From Pseudomonas sp. Irchel 3E13 (GTDB lineage Bacteria > Pseudomonadota > Gammaproteobacteria > Pseudomonadales > Pseudomonadaceae), in the NCBI RefSeq assembly GCF_900187455.1, contig NZ_FYDX01000005.1:384717-448716 (forward strand): a stretch of DNA of 64,000 nt. Direction: 5' to 3'. Below the pieces are notes generated by a model. The model worked only from the letters and a program-made list of their open reading frames with translations, made no database searches and had not been told where the DNA came from. How positions within the stretch are numbered: position 1 is the first letter of the stretch; every line of letters starts with the position of its first letter. Both the position numbers and the translations under genes were made by a program. This document shows positions 55,341-63,901 of the stretch, in pieces.

Positions 55341-56333
55341 ATGCAAAGCAGCAGTAGTCTTTTTCCCGTGGCCTTGCTCAGGGCCGAACGTTGCGGCGAC
55401 CTGAGCGAGGACGTGTACCGCCTGAAGGCCGGCAACAGCCCTGACCGGAGTGTCGAGCTGGCGTTGACCCGCCTTGGCATGGCCGATCAGAACGATGTGC
55501 GCGGCGCGCCCGTCATCCTTCTGCATGGCAGTTTTTCCAACCGGCGTTTCTGGTTTTCGCCCAAAGGCATCGGCCTGGGCGCTCATCTGGCGCGGGCGGG
55601 TTTCGATGTGTGGATTCCGGAAATGCGCGGCCATGGCCTGTCGCCACGCAACCGCGATTACCGCTACAACCGTGTTGCCGACTACGCCAGCTACGACCTT
55701 CCGGCCATTGCCGCGTTCGTTAACGAGCAAACCGGCCGGCCCGCACACTGGCTCGGCCACTCATTGGGCGGCACGACCCTGGCGGCGGCGCTCGGTGGGC
55801 GCTATTTGAATGAAGAACTGATCGCCAGCGCGGCGTTTTTCGGCACCCAGGTCAGCCGTACCTATTGGCCGCTGAAGATTCCGCCGGTGGAGTGGGGCGG
55901 CCGCGTGCTGCTCAAGCGCTTTGCCCATCTGTCCGGTTCGCGCCTCAAGCGTGGTCCGGAAGACGAGCCGATCGGCCTGGCCATCGAAAGCATGCGCTGG
56001 TTCGGTCTTTTCGGTCGTTTCGGCGACAAGGAGCGGAACTGGTGGGCTGGTCTGGCCGAGGTTCAGGTGCCGGTACTGGCAGTGGCAGGCGCGGGTGATC
56101 ATCAGGATCCGGTGTGGGCGTGCCGCAAGCTGTTCGAGCAGATCGGCAGCGAGCACAAACGTTTTCTGCGGCTGGGCCAGGAAGACGGGTTCGACAACTT
56201 CGGACATGTGGATATGCTGGTTAGCAAGCCCGCGCAGACGCAAGTCTGGCCGCTGGTGGAGCGCTGGTTGAGCGATCCGCTGGCGATGACGGGGCAAGAA
56301 GCAGGCGTTTCTCCGGAGCCGGTTAGCGGCTAA
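55341..56333 (+). CDS. Alpha/beta hydrolase
   Basis: A 330-residue hydrolase. The oxyanion loop is LLHGSFSNRRFW near residue 60, the nucleophile elbow GHSLGGTT near 139 and the likely histidine GHVDML near 297. No signal peptide is seen. It sits between ppsA and rraA, as in P. aeruginosa, where the homologue is called a probable esterase or lipase. A strong terminator separates it from ppsA. The substrate is unknown. Confidence 0.9.
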   Translation: MQSSSSLFPVALLRAERCGDLSEDVYRLKAGNSPDRSVELALTRLGMADQNDVRGAPVILLHGSFSNRRFWFSPKGIGLGAHLARAGFDVWIPEMRGHGLSPRNRDYRYNRVADYASYDLPAIAAFVNEQTGRPAHWLGHSLGGTTLAAALGGRYLNEELIASAAFFGTQVSRTYWPLKIPPVEWGGRVLLKRFAHLSGSRLKRGPEDEPIGLAIESMRWFGLFGRFGDKERNWWAGLAEVQVPVLAVAGAGDHQDPVWACRKLFEQIGSEHKRFLRLGQEDGFDNFGHVDMLVSKPAQTQVWPLVERWLSDPLAMTGQEAGVSPEPVSG

Positions 56334-56385
56334 GATGTGACGCTTGTCGGATTTCTGGTCACTTTATGTTTTCTGGGCGTTTTCC

Positions 56386-56685
56386 ATGTTCGTTCCGCTC
56401 GAGCGTTTGATCAATCTCGAAGAAGGTTATCGCAGGACGTTCAGGGTCAACGGCCAGACGCTCCTGCTGTTGGTCGTGGACAATCGGCCGGTGCTGATCG
56501 AGGACCGTTGCCCGCATCAGGGCGCGCCGCTCAGTGCCGCGACGCTGGAAGGCGACCAACTGCGCTGCCCGCGTCACGGTCTGGCGTTCAGCCTGTCTTC
56601 GGGGCGAGCGGTGCAGCCGGGGTGTCCGGGGTTGAACATGTTCACATTGGCGTATGAGGGTGACCGCGTTGGAATCGACGTGTAG
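56386..56685 (+). CDS. Small stand-alone Rieske [2Fe-2S] protein
   Basis: A 99-residue protein made of one Rieske domain. The two cluster motifs are CPHQGAPLS and CPRHGLAFS (C-x-H, then C-x2-H), about 18 residues apart. Such small ferredoxin-like Rieske proteins pass electrons to oxygenases or reductases. No oxygenase is nearby. ATG 56386 has no clear ribosome site. A TTG at 56344 would add a hydrophobic stretch (FWSLYVFWAFSM). It follows the hydrolase stop by 52 bases, so cotranscription is possible. Confidence 0.85.
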   Translation: MFVPLERLINLEEGYRRTFRVNGQTLLLLVVDNRPVLIEDRCPHQGAPLSAATLEGDQLRCPRHGLAFSLSSGRAVQPGCPGLNMFTLAYEGDRVGIDV

Positions 56686-56693
56686 CCTGGGTC

Positions 56694-56786
56694 TAGGCTC
56701 TGTATGAAAAACCTTGATACTCGGTGATGCTGCGTTGAAAACAGCCTTGCCTGACCTTCGTCTCAAGGCTTTTCATACAGAGCCTA
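56694..56786. repeat. 93-bp MITE-like inverted repeat
   Basis: Two 24-base ends, TAGGCTCTGTATGAAAA with ACCTTGA and its reverse complement, match at 23 of 24 positions. The middle 45 bases are non-coding. The ends resemble those of IS5-type elements, and TA lies at both borders. Since TA is its own complement, the borders may be part of the repeat rather than a target duplication. It lies between the Rieske gene and rraA. Confidence 0.75.
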
Positions 56787-56868
56787 AAGCCGTATTGCCA
56801 GGCTTCGTCTGTTTCAATGATCGTGTGAGTTCCGACATCCATTTCTTGATCAATGACAGGAGTTTCTC

Positions 56869-57357
56869 ATGCATTACGTAACGCCCGATTTGTGCGACGC
56901 CTACCCTGAGCTGGTCCAGGTGCTGGAGCCGATGTTCAGCAACTTCGGCGGCCGCGATTCGTTCGGCGGTGAGATCGTCACCATCAAGTGCTTCGAGGAC
57001 AACTCGCTGGTCAAGGAGCAGGTCGATCTCGACGGCAAGGGCAAGGTCCTGGTGGTCGACGGCGGCGGTTCGCTGCGCCGCGCGCTGTTGGGCGACATGC
57101 TTGCCGAAAAGGCCGCCAAAAATGGTTGGGAAGGGCTGGTGATCTACGGCTGCGTGCGTGACGTGGATGTCCTGGCGCAGACCGATGTGGGCGTGCAGGC
57201 GCTGGCCAGCCACCCGATGAAGACCGACAAGCGTGGCATCGGCGACCTGAACGTCGCGGTGACCTTCGCCGGCGTCACCTTCCGCCCGGGCGAGTACATC
57301 TATGCCGACAACAACGGCGTGATCGTTTCGCCAAGTCCGCTGAAGATGCCCGAGTAA
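56869..57357 (+). CDS. rraA: RraA family protein (RNase E inhibitor / HMG aldolase type)
   Basis: A 162-residue protein of the RraA fold. The family motif [24 protein letters not shown] is visible in part near residues 66-89 and is followed by IYGCVRD near 100. In E. coli RraA binds and inhibits RNase E. Homologues with the Arg and Asp of this loop, present here, may also act as 4-hydroxy-4-methyl-2-oxoglutarate aldolases. The ATG has ACAGGAG upstream. The MITE-like repeat ends 82 bases before the start and could affect its expression. It heads the rraA-cmaX-crfX-cmpX run. Confidence 0.95.
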   Translation: MHYVTPDLCDAYPELVQVLEPMFSNFGGRDSFGGEIVTIKCFEDNSLVKEQVDLDGKGKVLVVDGGGSLRRALLGDMLAEKAAKNGWEGLVIYGCVRDVDVLAQTDVGVQALASHPMKTDKRGIGDLNVAVTFAGVTFRPGEYIYADNNGVIVSPSPLKMPE

Positions 57358-57385
57358 CCACTTAAAACAGGTCGATGGAGTAAGG

Positions 57386-58381
57386 ATGTTCGAGGAAGAA
57401 AACGCGCAGTGGGGGCTGGTTCATGCCCTGGTTCTCGATGGCAGGGGCGGTGCGCGTTCCATCGCTCGGACTGAACTGGACGATCTGGTCCTGCAGCCGG
57501 AGCAGAGTCTCTGGCTGCACTGGGACCGCGGTCATCCGCAAACCCAGACCTGGCTGCGCCAGGACAGCGGCCTGAATCAGTTCGCCTGCGACCTGCTGCT
57601 GGAAGAAAACACCCGACCGCGGCTGTTGCCGCTGCCCGACGCGCAAATGCTGTTGTTCCTGCGCGGTATCAACCTCAATCCCGGCGCCGAGCCTGAAGAC
57701 ATGGTCTCGGTGCGTATCTTTGCCCAGGCCCAGCGGGTGATTTCCCTGCGTTTGCGGCCGTTGCGGGCTACCGACGAACTGCTGCAACAACTGGATGAAG
57801 GGCTCGGTCCGAAGACCGCCTCCGAGTTGCTGCTGACCCTTGCCCAGTTGCTCACCGACAAGGTGCAGGCGGTGGTGTCCGACCTTTCCGAACAGGTCGA
57901 TATCGAGGAAGAAAAGCTCGAGGCCGACGACCGCTATGCCCCGGAACATGGCGACCTGCAGCAGATGCGCCGCCGCGCCGCAGGCTTGCGCCGGTTCCTC
58001 GCGCCGCAGCGGGAAATCTACGCGCAACTGGCGCGCAACAAGTGGCCGTGGTTCGTCGAAGACGACGCCGACTACTGGAACGAGCTCAACAACAGCCTGA
58101 CCCGCTATCTGGAAGAGCTGGAGCTGACCCGCGAGCGGGTGGCGCTGGTGCTGGAGAGCGAGGACCGGCGCTTGAGCGAGCGGATGAACCGCACCATGTA
58201 CCGTTTCGGCATCATTACCTGCATCTTCCTGCCCATGAGCTTCGTCACCGGGCTGCTGGGCATCAACGTTGGCGGCATTCCCGGCTCCGAGAGCCCCTAT
58301 GGCTTCCTGTTCGCCAGTTTTCTGGTGCTGGGGCTGGCCTTGGGCCAATGGTGGCTGTTCCGCCGCCTGCGTTGGGTCTGA
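57386..58381 (+). CDS. cmaX: CorA/ZntB-like metal ion transporter CmaX
   Basis: A 331-residue inner-membrane protein of the CorA superfamily. A large cytoplasmic part (residues 1-265) with a long helix (EQVDIEEEKLEADDRYAPE) leads to two C-terminal membrane segments. The loop motif is GIN (TGLLGINVGGIPG) as in ZntB-like members, rather than the GMN of classic magnesium channels. In Pseudomonas the gene is named cmaX and precedes crfX-cmpX-sigX-oprF. The ATG has GGAGTAAGG upstream. Ion choice is not proven; zinc efflux and magnesium entry are both possible. Confidence 0.9.
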   Translation: MFEEENAQWGLVHALVLDGRGGARSIARTELDDLVLQPEQSLWLHWDRGHPQTQTWLRQDSGLNQFACDLLLEENTRPRLLPLPDAQMLLFLRGINLNPGAEPEDMVSVRIFAQAQRVISLRLRPLRATDELLQQLDEGLGPKTASELLLTLAQLLTDKVQAVVSDLSEQVDIEEEKLEADDRYAPEHGDLQQMRRRAAGLRRFLAPQREIYAQLARNKWPWFVEDDADYWNELNNSLTRYLEELELTRERVALVLESEDRRLSERMNRTMYRFGIITCIFLPMSFVTGLLGINVGGIPGSESPYGFLFASFLVLGLALGQWWLFRRLRWV

Positions 58382-58482
58382 GAGCGCTGACGTGTCGATT
58401 TCCTCCCTGACCTCTGTACGAATTGTTCATGTGACCCATGGGACGAGCGTCTCGTCTTTGACTGACATTGCGCGAGGTGCCC

Positions 58483-58731
58483 ATGCACGATCCGTTTGAA
58501 CAATCCCTGCGAGACATGCTCAACGCGTCGCCGTCCGGTCAGGACCGCGATGACGATGCCTGCCTCGGGCGTGTCCTGAAAACCGCCAACCGTCAGGTCG
58601 GCGCCGGCGATCTGTTCAGCCTGCTTGGCCGCTGGAGCCAGGCGCTGATGATCGCCATCAATAATGGCTCGGCGCACGTTGCGCCGGTTCGCCGCACCGC
58701 TTCCGTCCGTAAAGCTGATAAGGCCGATTGA
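58483..58731 (+). CDS. crfX: CrfX small protein
   Basis: An 82-residue cytoplasmic protein (MHDPFEQSLRDML, then LGRVLKTANRQVGAGDLFSLLGRW) that matches CrfX of the sigX locus. It is found only in pseudomonads as far as I know and has no firm biochemical role. The ATG follows GAGG. The stop TGA overlaps a TTG two codons before the cmpX ATG. The in-frame start at 58468 has no ribosome site. Confidence 0.88.
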   Translation: MHDPFEQSLRDMLNASPSGQDRDDDACLGRVLKTANRQVGAGDLFSLLGRWSQALMIAINNGSAHVAPVRRTASVRKADKAD

Positions 58732-58733
58732 AT

Positions 58734-59558
58734 ATGGAACTTGATCTCTGGACCCAGAGCCTGGTCACCGCGATGACCGCGTTGTGGACCAAAGTCGCGA
58801 ACTTCATCCCGAATCTGTTTGGCGCGCTGGTTGTCGTTCTGCTTGGCTTCGTTGTCGCCAAGCTGCTCGACACCCTGCTGTCCAAACTGCTTGCCAAAAT
58901 TGGCCTCGATCGCCTGATGGGCGGCACCGGCCTGACCAAGATGCTCAGCCGGGTCGGTATCCAGGTGCCGATTTCGACCCTGATCGGCAAGATCGTCTAT
59001 TGGTTCATCCTGCTGGTGTTCCTGGTCTCGGCTGCCGAGTCCCTGGGCCTTGAGCGCGTCTCGGCGACCCTGGACATGCTTGCCCTGTACCTGCCAAAAG
59101 TCTTTGGCGGGGCGCTGGTGCTGCTGGTCGGCGTACTGCTGGCTCAGGTGGTCAACGGTCTGGTGCGTGGCGCCGCCGAAGGCATCGGCCTGGAGTACGC
59201 CACGGGCGTTGGGCGCATCGCCCAGGGCCTGGTGATCGTCATCAGCATTTCGGTGGCCATCAGCCAGCTCGAAGTGAAAACCGACCTGCTCAACCACGTG
59301 ATCGTCATCGGTCTGATTACCGTTGGTCTGGCCGTTGCGCTGGCAATGGGCCTGGGCAGCCGTGAAATTGCCGGGCAGATTCTTGCCGGCATCTACGTGC
59401 GCGAGCTCTATCAGGTGGGCCAGCAGGTGCAGATTGGAGACGTCGAAGGGCAGATCGAAGAGATCGGGACGGTCAAGACAGTCGTGCTGACGGATGACGG
59501 CGAGCTGGTTTCGCTGTCCAACCGCACGCTGCTGGAACAGCGGGTCAATAGCCGCTGA
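58734..59558 (+). CDS. cmpX: MscS-like mechanosensitive channel protein CmpX
   Basis: A 274-residue inner-membrane protein. Four or five membrane segments fill residues 15-205 (PNLFGALVVVLLGFVVAKLL, KIVYWFILLVFLVSAAE, VFGGALVLLVGVLLAQVV, two more). A short MscS-type beta domain ends it (GQQVQIGDVEGQIEEIGTVKTVVL). CmpX is linked in Pseudomonas to membrane stress sensing and SigX activity. ATG 58734 matches the usual MELDLWTQ start. The gene ends 88 bases before sigX. Confidence 0.93.
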   Translation: MELDLWTQSLVTAMTALWTKVANFIPNLFGALVVVLLGFVVAKLLDTLLSKLLAKIGLDRLMGGTGLTKMLSRVGIQVPISTLIGKIVYWFILLVFLVSAAESLGLERVSATLDMLALYLPKVFGGALVLLVGVLLAQVVNGLVRGAAEGIGLEYATGVGRIAQGLVIVISISVAISQLEVKTDLLNHVIVIGLITVGLAVALAMGLGSREIAGQILAGIYVRELYQVGQQVQIGDVEGQIEEIGTVKTVVLTDDGELVSLSNRTLLEQRVNSR

Positions 59559-59646
59559 CCGGGCAAATCCTGCTACTGTATGCCGCCGCAAAATGGCCCC
59601 GTCCGGGCTGGCGGCGACGAATACCTGACTGTCGGCCTGATTTTTT

Positions 59647-60237
59647 TTGAATAAAGTCCACTCGTTGCCCATGCGTTACGACCCCCGCGAGCTCACCGAT
59701 GAGGAGCTTGTGGCGCGTTCGCATGAGGAACTATTTCATGTTACCCGCGCCTATGAAGAGCTCATGCGGCGCTATCAGCGAACCCTTTTTAACGTCTGTG
59801 CACGTTATCTCGGGAACGATCGCGATGCCGACGATGTCTGTCAGGAGGTGATGCTGAAGGTGCTCTACGGTTTGAAGAACTTCGAAGGTAAATCGAAGTT
59901 CAAGACCTGGCTCTACAGCATTACCTATAACGAGTGCATTACCCAGTATCGCAAGGAGCGGCGTAAGCGTCGGTTGATGGATGCCTTGAGTCTGGATCCG
60001 GTTGAAGAGGCCTCTGAAGAGAAGTCTCCGAAGCCAGAAGAGAAGGGCGGACTGGACAGATGGTTGATTCACGTGAATCCCATTGACCGTGAAATTCTGG
60101 TGCTACGATTTGTCGCAGAACTCGAATTTCAGGAAATTGCCGACATCATGCATATGGGCTTGAGCGCGACGAAAATGCGCTACAAGCGTGCGCTGGACAA
60201 GCTACGAGAGAAATTTTCCGGGCAGGTTGAAACTTAG
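59647..60237 (+). CDS. sigX: ECF sigma factor SigX
   Basis: A 196-residue ECF sigma factor that controls membrane fluidity, fatty-acid synthesis and oprF. Region 2 runs from RYQRTLFNVCARYLGN to TWLYSITYNECITQYRK, region 4 from IDREILVLRFVAELEF to MRYKRALDKLRE. The length agrees with P. aeruginosa SigX (196) only if the TTG at 59647 is used. That TTG is made by the end of an eight-T run and has no ribosome site. ATG 59671 would drop eight residues. No anti-sigma gene lies next to it. oprF follows after 108 bases. Confidence 0.93.
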   Translation: MNKVHSLPMRYDPRELTDEELVARSHEELFHVTRAYEELMRRYQRTLFNVCARYLGNDRDADDVCQEVMLKVLYGLKNFEGKSKFKTWLYSITYNECITQYRKERRKRRLMDALSLDPVEEASEEKSPKPEEKGGLDRWLIHVNPIDREILVLRFVAELEFQEIADIMHMGLSATKMRYKRALDKLREKFSGQVET

Positions 60238-60345
60238 TCTGTCGGAAAATTCTCTAACGGTTTGGCGAGTTCTGCTAGACTTGCCGACGAGTTGTCCCCC
60301 TGAGTTGTGGGACTGCTTAACTATCACCAGATGGGGATTTAACGG

Positions 60346-61383
60346 ATGAAATTGAAAAACACCTTGGGCTTGGCCATTGGTTCTCTTGTTGCCGCAACTT
60401 CGCTCGGCGCTCTGGCACAAGGCCAAGGCGCGGTCGAGGTCGAAGGCTTCTACAAGAAAGAATACTTCGACAGCCAGCGCGACTTCAAAAACGACGGCAA
60501 CCTGTTCGGTGGTTCGATCGGTTACTTCCTGACCGACGACGTTGAACTGCGTCTGGGCTATGACGAAGTTCATAACGCCCGTGGCGAAGATGGCAAGAAC
60601 ATCAAGGGTTCGAACACCGCCCTGGATGCTCTGTACCACTTCAACAACCCAGGCGACCTGGTGCGTCCATACGTATCCGCTGGTTTCTCTGACCAGAGCA
60701 TCGGCCAGACCGGTCGCGGTGGCCGTAACGGCTCCACCTTCGCCAACCTGGGCGCTGGTGCCAAGCTGTACTTCACCGACAACTTCTACGCCCGTGCTGG
60801 TGTTGAAGCTCAGTACAACATCGACCAAGGCGACACCGAGTGGGCGCCAAGCGTTGGTATCGGCCTGAACTTCGGTGGCGGCTCCAAGCCAGCCGCTGCT
60901 CCAGCACCTGCTCCAGTTGCTGACGTCTGCTCCGACAGCGACAACGACGGCGTTTGCGACAACGTCGACAAGTGCCCTGACACCCCAGCCAACGTTACCG
61001 TTGACGCTGATGGCTGCCCGGCTGTTGCCGAAGTCGTTCGCGTTGAGCTGGACGTCAAGTTCGACTTCGACAAGTCGGTCGTCAAGCCAAACAGCTACGG
61101 CGACATCAAGAACCTGGCTGACTTCATGAAGCAGTACCCGTCGACCACCACCACTGTTGAAGGTCACACTGACTCCGTCGGTCCTGACGCTTACAACCAG
61201 AAACTGTCCGAGCGTCGCGCTAGCGCCGTCAAGCAGGTTCTGACCGGTCAGTACGGTGTTGAGTCGAGCCGCGTTCAATCGGTTGGCTACGGTGAGTCCC
61301 GTCCGGTAGCTGACAACGCCACCGAAGCTGGTCGCGCTGTCAACCGTCGCGTTGAAGCTCAAGTAGAAGCTCAAGCCAAGTAA
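60346..61383 (+). CDS. oprF: Major outer-membrane porin OprF
   Basis: A 345-residue OmpA-family porin. A 24-residue signal peptide ends at ALAQ. The N-terminal eight-strand barrel spans about 25-180. Next come a Pro-Ala linker (AAAPAPAPVAD) and a four-cysteine, Asp-rich loop like a thrombospondin type 3 repeat (CSDSDNDGVCDNVDKC). The peptidoglycan-binding OmpA domain has EGHTDSVGPDAYNQKLSERRA. It gives slow diffusion of solutes and anchors the envelope. Codon use is strikingly narrow, as in highly expressed genes. SigX-linked control is known for the locus. A strong terminator follows. Confidence 0.98.
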   Translation: MKLKNTLGLAIGSLVAATSLGALAQGQGAVEVEGFYKKEYFDSQRDFKNDGNLFGGSIGYFLTDDVELRLGYDEVHNARGEDGKNIKGSNTALDALYHFNNPGDLVRPYVSAGFSDQSIGQTGRGGRNGSTFANLGAGAKLYFTDNFYARAGVEAQYNIDQGDTEWAPSVGIGLNFGGGSKPAAAPAPAPVADVCSDSDNDGVCDNVDKCPDTPANVTVDADGCPAVAEVVRVELDVKFDFDKSVVKPNSYGDIKNLADFMKQYPSTTTTVEGHTDSVGPDAYNQKLSERRASAVKQVLTGQYGVESSRVQSVGYGESRPVADNATEAGRAVNRRVEAQVEAQAK

Positions 61384-61402
61384 TTGGTCTGACGCACTAC
61401 TG

Positions 61403-61428
61403 AAAAGCCCGGCTCAGGCCGGGCTTTT
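61403..61428. terminator. Bidirectional terminator between oprF and cobA
   Basis: AAAAGCCCGGC pairs with GCCGGGCTTTT over TCAG. It lies between the convergent genes and suits both directions. Confidence 0.93.
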
Positions 61429-61449
61429 CTTTGCCTGCGATTTACCCCC

Positions 61450-62193
61450 TCAGCCCGCCTCGCGCTCCAGTTCCAGGCTGGCGATCGCGCCACTCACGAC
61501 CTCGCCGATGACCAGTATCGCCGGGCTCTTGAGCTCGAAGGCCGCGGCATCTACTGCCATGCACTGAAGCTGGCTGCGGCATTCCCGTTGCTGCGGTAGC
61601 GAAGCGTTTTCGATCATCGCCACCGGCGTCTCCTTGCTCATACCACCCGCCAACAGCCCTTGCTGGATATCGATCAGCCGGGCCACGCCCATGTACACCA
61701 CCAGGGTCATGCCGCTTTGCGCCAGTGCCTGCCAGTTCAGGCTGCTGTCGTCCTGAGTGTGGGCGGTCACCAGCGTAACGCCGCGACTGACCCCGCGCAG
61801 GGTCAGCGGAATACCGCAGTGGGTTGCGCCAGCCAGACCGGCGGTAATGCCATTCACCAGTTCCACCTCGACACCGCGGGCCTGCAGCCATGCGGCTTCT
61901 TCGCCGCCCCGACCGAAGACGCAGGGATCGCCACCCTTGAGCCTGACCACGCAGCGCCCTTGGCGGGCGTGACGCAGCATCAGGCGCTGGATGAACGCTT
62001 GCGGCGTGGAGCGGCAGCCGCCGCGTTTGCCGACCCGGATCACCCGCGCCTGCGGGCAGTGCTCGAGGATTGTCGGGTTGACCAGATCATCGAGCATGAC
62101 CACCTCGGCCTCGCGCAGCGCACGCACGGCCTTGAGGGTCAGCAACTCCGGGTCGCCGGGGCCGGCACCCACCAGCCAGATTTTTGCGTTCAT
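61450..62193 (-). CDS. cobA: Uroporphyrinogen-III C-methyltransferase
   Basis: A 247-residue SAM-dependent enzyme that makes precorrin-2 for siroheme and cobalamin. Motifs are VGAGPGDPELLTLKA at the start, VRLKGGDPCVFGRGGEE near residue 85 and GITAGLAGATHCGIPLTLRG near 115. It lacks the CysG oxidase/ferrochelatase part. In Pseudomonas it stands beside nitrate assimilation genes, which need siroheme for nitrite reductase; this fits the kinase and transporter upstream. The start lies 28 bases after the kinase stop, so one operon is likely. Confidence 0.96.
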   Translation of the reverse strand: MNAKIWLVGAGPGDPELLTLKAVRALREAEVVMLDDLVNPTILEHCPQARVIRVGKRGGCRSTPQAFIQRLMLRHARQGRCVVRLKGGDPCVFGRGGEEAAWLQARGVEVELVNGITAGLAGATHCGIPLTLRGVSRGVTLVTAHTQDDSSLNWQALAQSGMTLVVYMGVARLIDIQQGLLAGGMSKETPVAMIENASLPQQRECRSQLQCMAVDAAAFELKSPAILVIGEVVSGAIASLELEREAG

Positions 62194-62221
62194 GAGCAGT
62201 TCCTCGTCAGGTCAGGGGTTG

Positions 62222-63892
62222 TCAGGCCTTTAGCAGGCTGATCAGCAGTATCAGGTTGAGCAGCAACGACAGCAGCGCCAGGCCGCGCCAGACTTTCAGC
62301 GGCTCGCGCTCCAGCAACGGACGTGGGCGCAGGGCCTGGGGTTGGTGTTCGCCTTGTTCGAGCAGCAATAGCCATTGCTCGGCGGTTTCGAAGCGTTGCC
62401 GAGGGTCGCTGTTCAGCGCCTGCGCCAGGCTGCGCTCCAGCCAGTCCGGCAGGTCCGGGCGCAGCCGTGCGGCGCTGGCCGGTGTGCCGAAACGCGGGTG
62501 CTGGAAGGCTTCGATCTCGCCGTAGGGATAGTGGCCGGTGAGCAGGTAAAACAGGGTCACGCCTACCGCATAGAGATCCTGCTGCACGGTGGGGCCGTGT
62601 CCCTGAAAAGCTTCCGGGGCTATGAATGAAGGGGTTCCGGGCAGGTCGTGGGCACCGTCTTCGGAGAGCCCCGGGCAGTATGCGAGACCGAAATCCAGCA
62701 GGCGCACCTGGCCGTCATTGCCCAGGTGCAGGTTCTCCGGCTTGATGTCGCGGTGAAGAATATTGCGCCGGTGCAGCATGCCCACCGCGCGCAGGGTTTG
62801 CCGGGCGATGTCCAGCCACTGCGGCAGGGCCAGTAACCCCTGTTGTTCGACGTGCTGCGCCAGAGTCAGGCCGGGGTATTCGCGCATCAGGTAATACAGG
62901 TGCTGGCGCTGGCTGCCGGGGTGTACCTCGGGAAAGCTGCGCCCGGCGACCCGGCGCAGAAACCATTCCTCCATCAACAAGCCTTGCTGGGCCGCGACAT
63001 CCTGGTCGCGGTTGGCGGGCAGGGTCTTGAGTAGCCAGGGTTGCTGCTGGCGGTCGCGAACCCTATACAGCAGCGACTGCCGGCTTCGGCCGAGCACACA
63101 TTCCACCTGCCAGCCTTCGAATGTCTGGCCAGGGCGTAAAGCGGGCGGCAGCGGCCATTGCTGCAACTGCGCCAGGGTGTCGCCGAGGCTGTTTGCGCCG
63201 AGTTGTTCAACTCGCACCAGCACAGCGCTGGCGTTGTCCTGGCTGCCGGCCAGGTGGGCCATGCGCACCAGCGTGTTGCAGGCTTCCTCCAGGTCAGTTG
63301 CTTCACGCAGCACTGCGCCGATCTGCTGTTCGTTGAGCGTGCTCCAGACTCCGTCGCTCAGCATCACGAAACTTTCGTGGCAGCGCAGTTCGCCTTCCAG
63401 GTAGTCCACCAGCAGGTGCTCATCCAGTCCCAGCGCGCGCTTGAGCACGTGCTGCATGCCTGGCTGGTCCCAGACATGGTCCTGGCTGATGCGCTGCAAG
63501 TGGTCGGCGTGCCAGCGGTAGACCCGGCAGTCGCCGACATGGGCGAGGGTGAAACGCTGGCCGCGCAGCACCAGCGCACTCAGGGTGGTCAGCAGTGGCT
63601 GGCCGCCACCGTTGGCGCGCAGCCAGCGGTTCTGCGCCAGCAGCAGGCGGTCCAGCGCTTGTGCCACGCCCCAGGTGGGCGGCGTGGCGTAGTAGTCCAG
63701 CGCCAGCGATTGCAGGCTGGCCCGGGCCGCCAGCCCGCCGTCGGCGCACTGGCTGACACCGTCGGCGAGGGCGAACAGGTAGCCCTTGCTGGCGGCCAGC
63801 TCTGCCGCGGGGGTGACCAGTCGCGTGGCGTCCTGGTTTTCCTCTCGCGGACCGCTGGCGCTGGCCTGGGCGATGCTCAGTTGCAGGGCCAT
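62222..63892 (-). CDS. Fused PP2C phosphatase and Ser/Thr protein kinase
   Basis: A 556-residue protein that joins a PP2C-type phosphatase (residues 1-235; ENQD, ALADGVSQCADG, HVGDCRVY, LSDGVW, GSQDNAS) to a Hanks-type kinase (about 262-530; HRDIKPENL near 379, LDFGLA near 398, GTPSFIAPEAF). One membrane segment closes it (LALLSLLLNLILLISLL). Both halves keep their catalytic residues, although the glycine loop of the kinase is weak (VLGRSRQSLLYRVRD). The same fusion occurs in P. aeruginosa next to nitrate assimilation genes. It may tune nitrate uptake; the targets are unknown. Confidence 0.92.
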   Translation of the reverse strand: MALQLSIAQASASGPREENQDATRLVTPAAELAASKGYLFALADGVSQCADGGLAARASLQSLALDYYATPPTWGVAQALDRLLLAQNRWLRANGGGQPLLTTLSALVLRGQRFTLAHVGDCRVYRWHADHLQRISQDHVWDQPGMQHVLKRALGLDEHLLVDYLEGELRCHESFVMLSDGVWSTLNEQQIGAVLREATDLEEACNTLVRMAHLAGSQDNASAVLVRVEQLGANSLGDTLAQLQQWPLPPALRPGQTFEGWQVECVLGRSRQSLLYRVRDRQQQPWLLKTLPANRDQDVAAQQGLLMEEWFLRRVAGRSFPEVHPGSQRQHLYYLMREYPGLTLAQHVEQQGLLALPQWLDIARQTLRAVGMLHRRNILHRDIKPENLHLGNDGQVRLLDFGLAYCPGLSEDGAHDLPGTPSFIAPEAFQGHGPTVQQDLYAVGVTLFYLLTGHYPYGEIEAFQHPRFGTPASAARLRPDLPDWLERSLAQALNSDPRQRFETAEQWLLLLEQGEHQPQALRPRPLLEREPLKVWRGLALLSLLLNLILLISLLKA

Positions 63893-63901
63893 GGCCTCGG
63901 C

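Noticed and set aside
60333..60337. ATTTA before oprF as part of a minus-strand PvdS box
   Set aside because: No ACG lies 16-17 bases to its left, so the second half of the box is missing.
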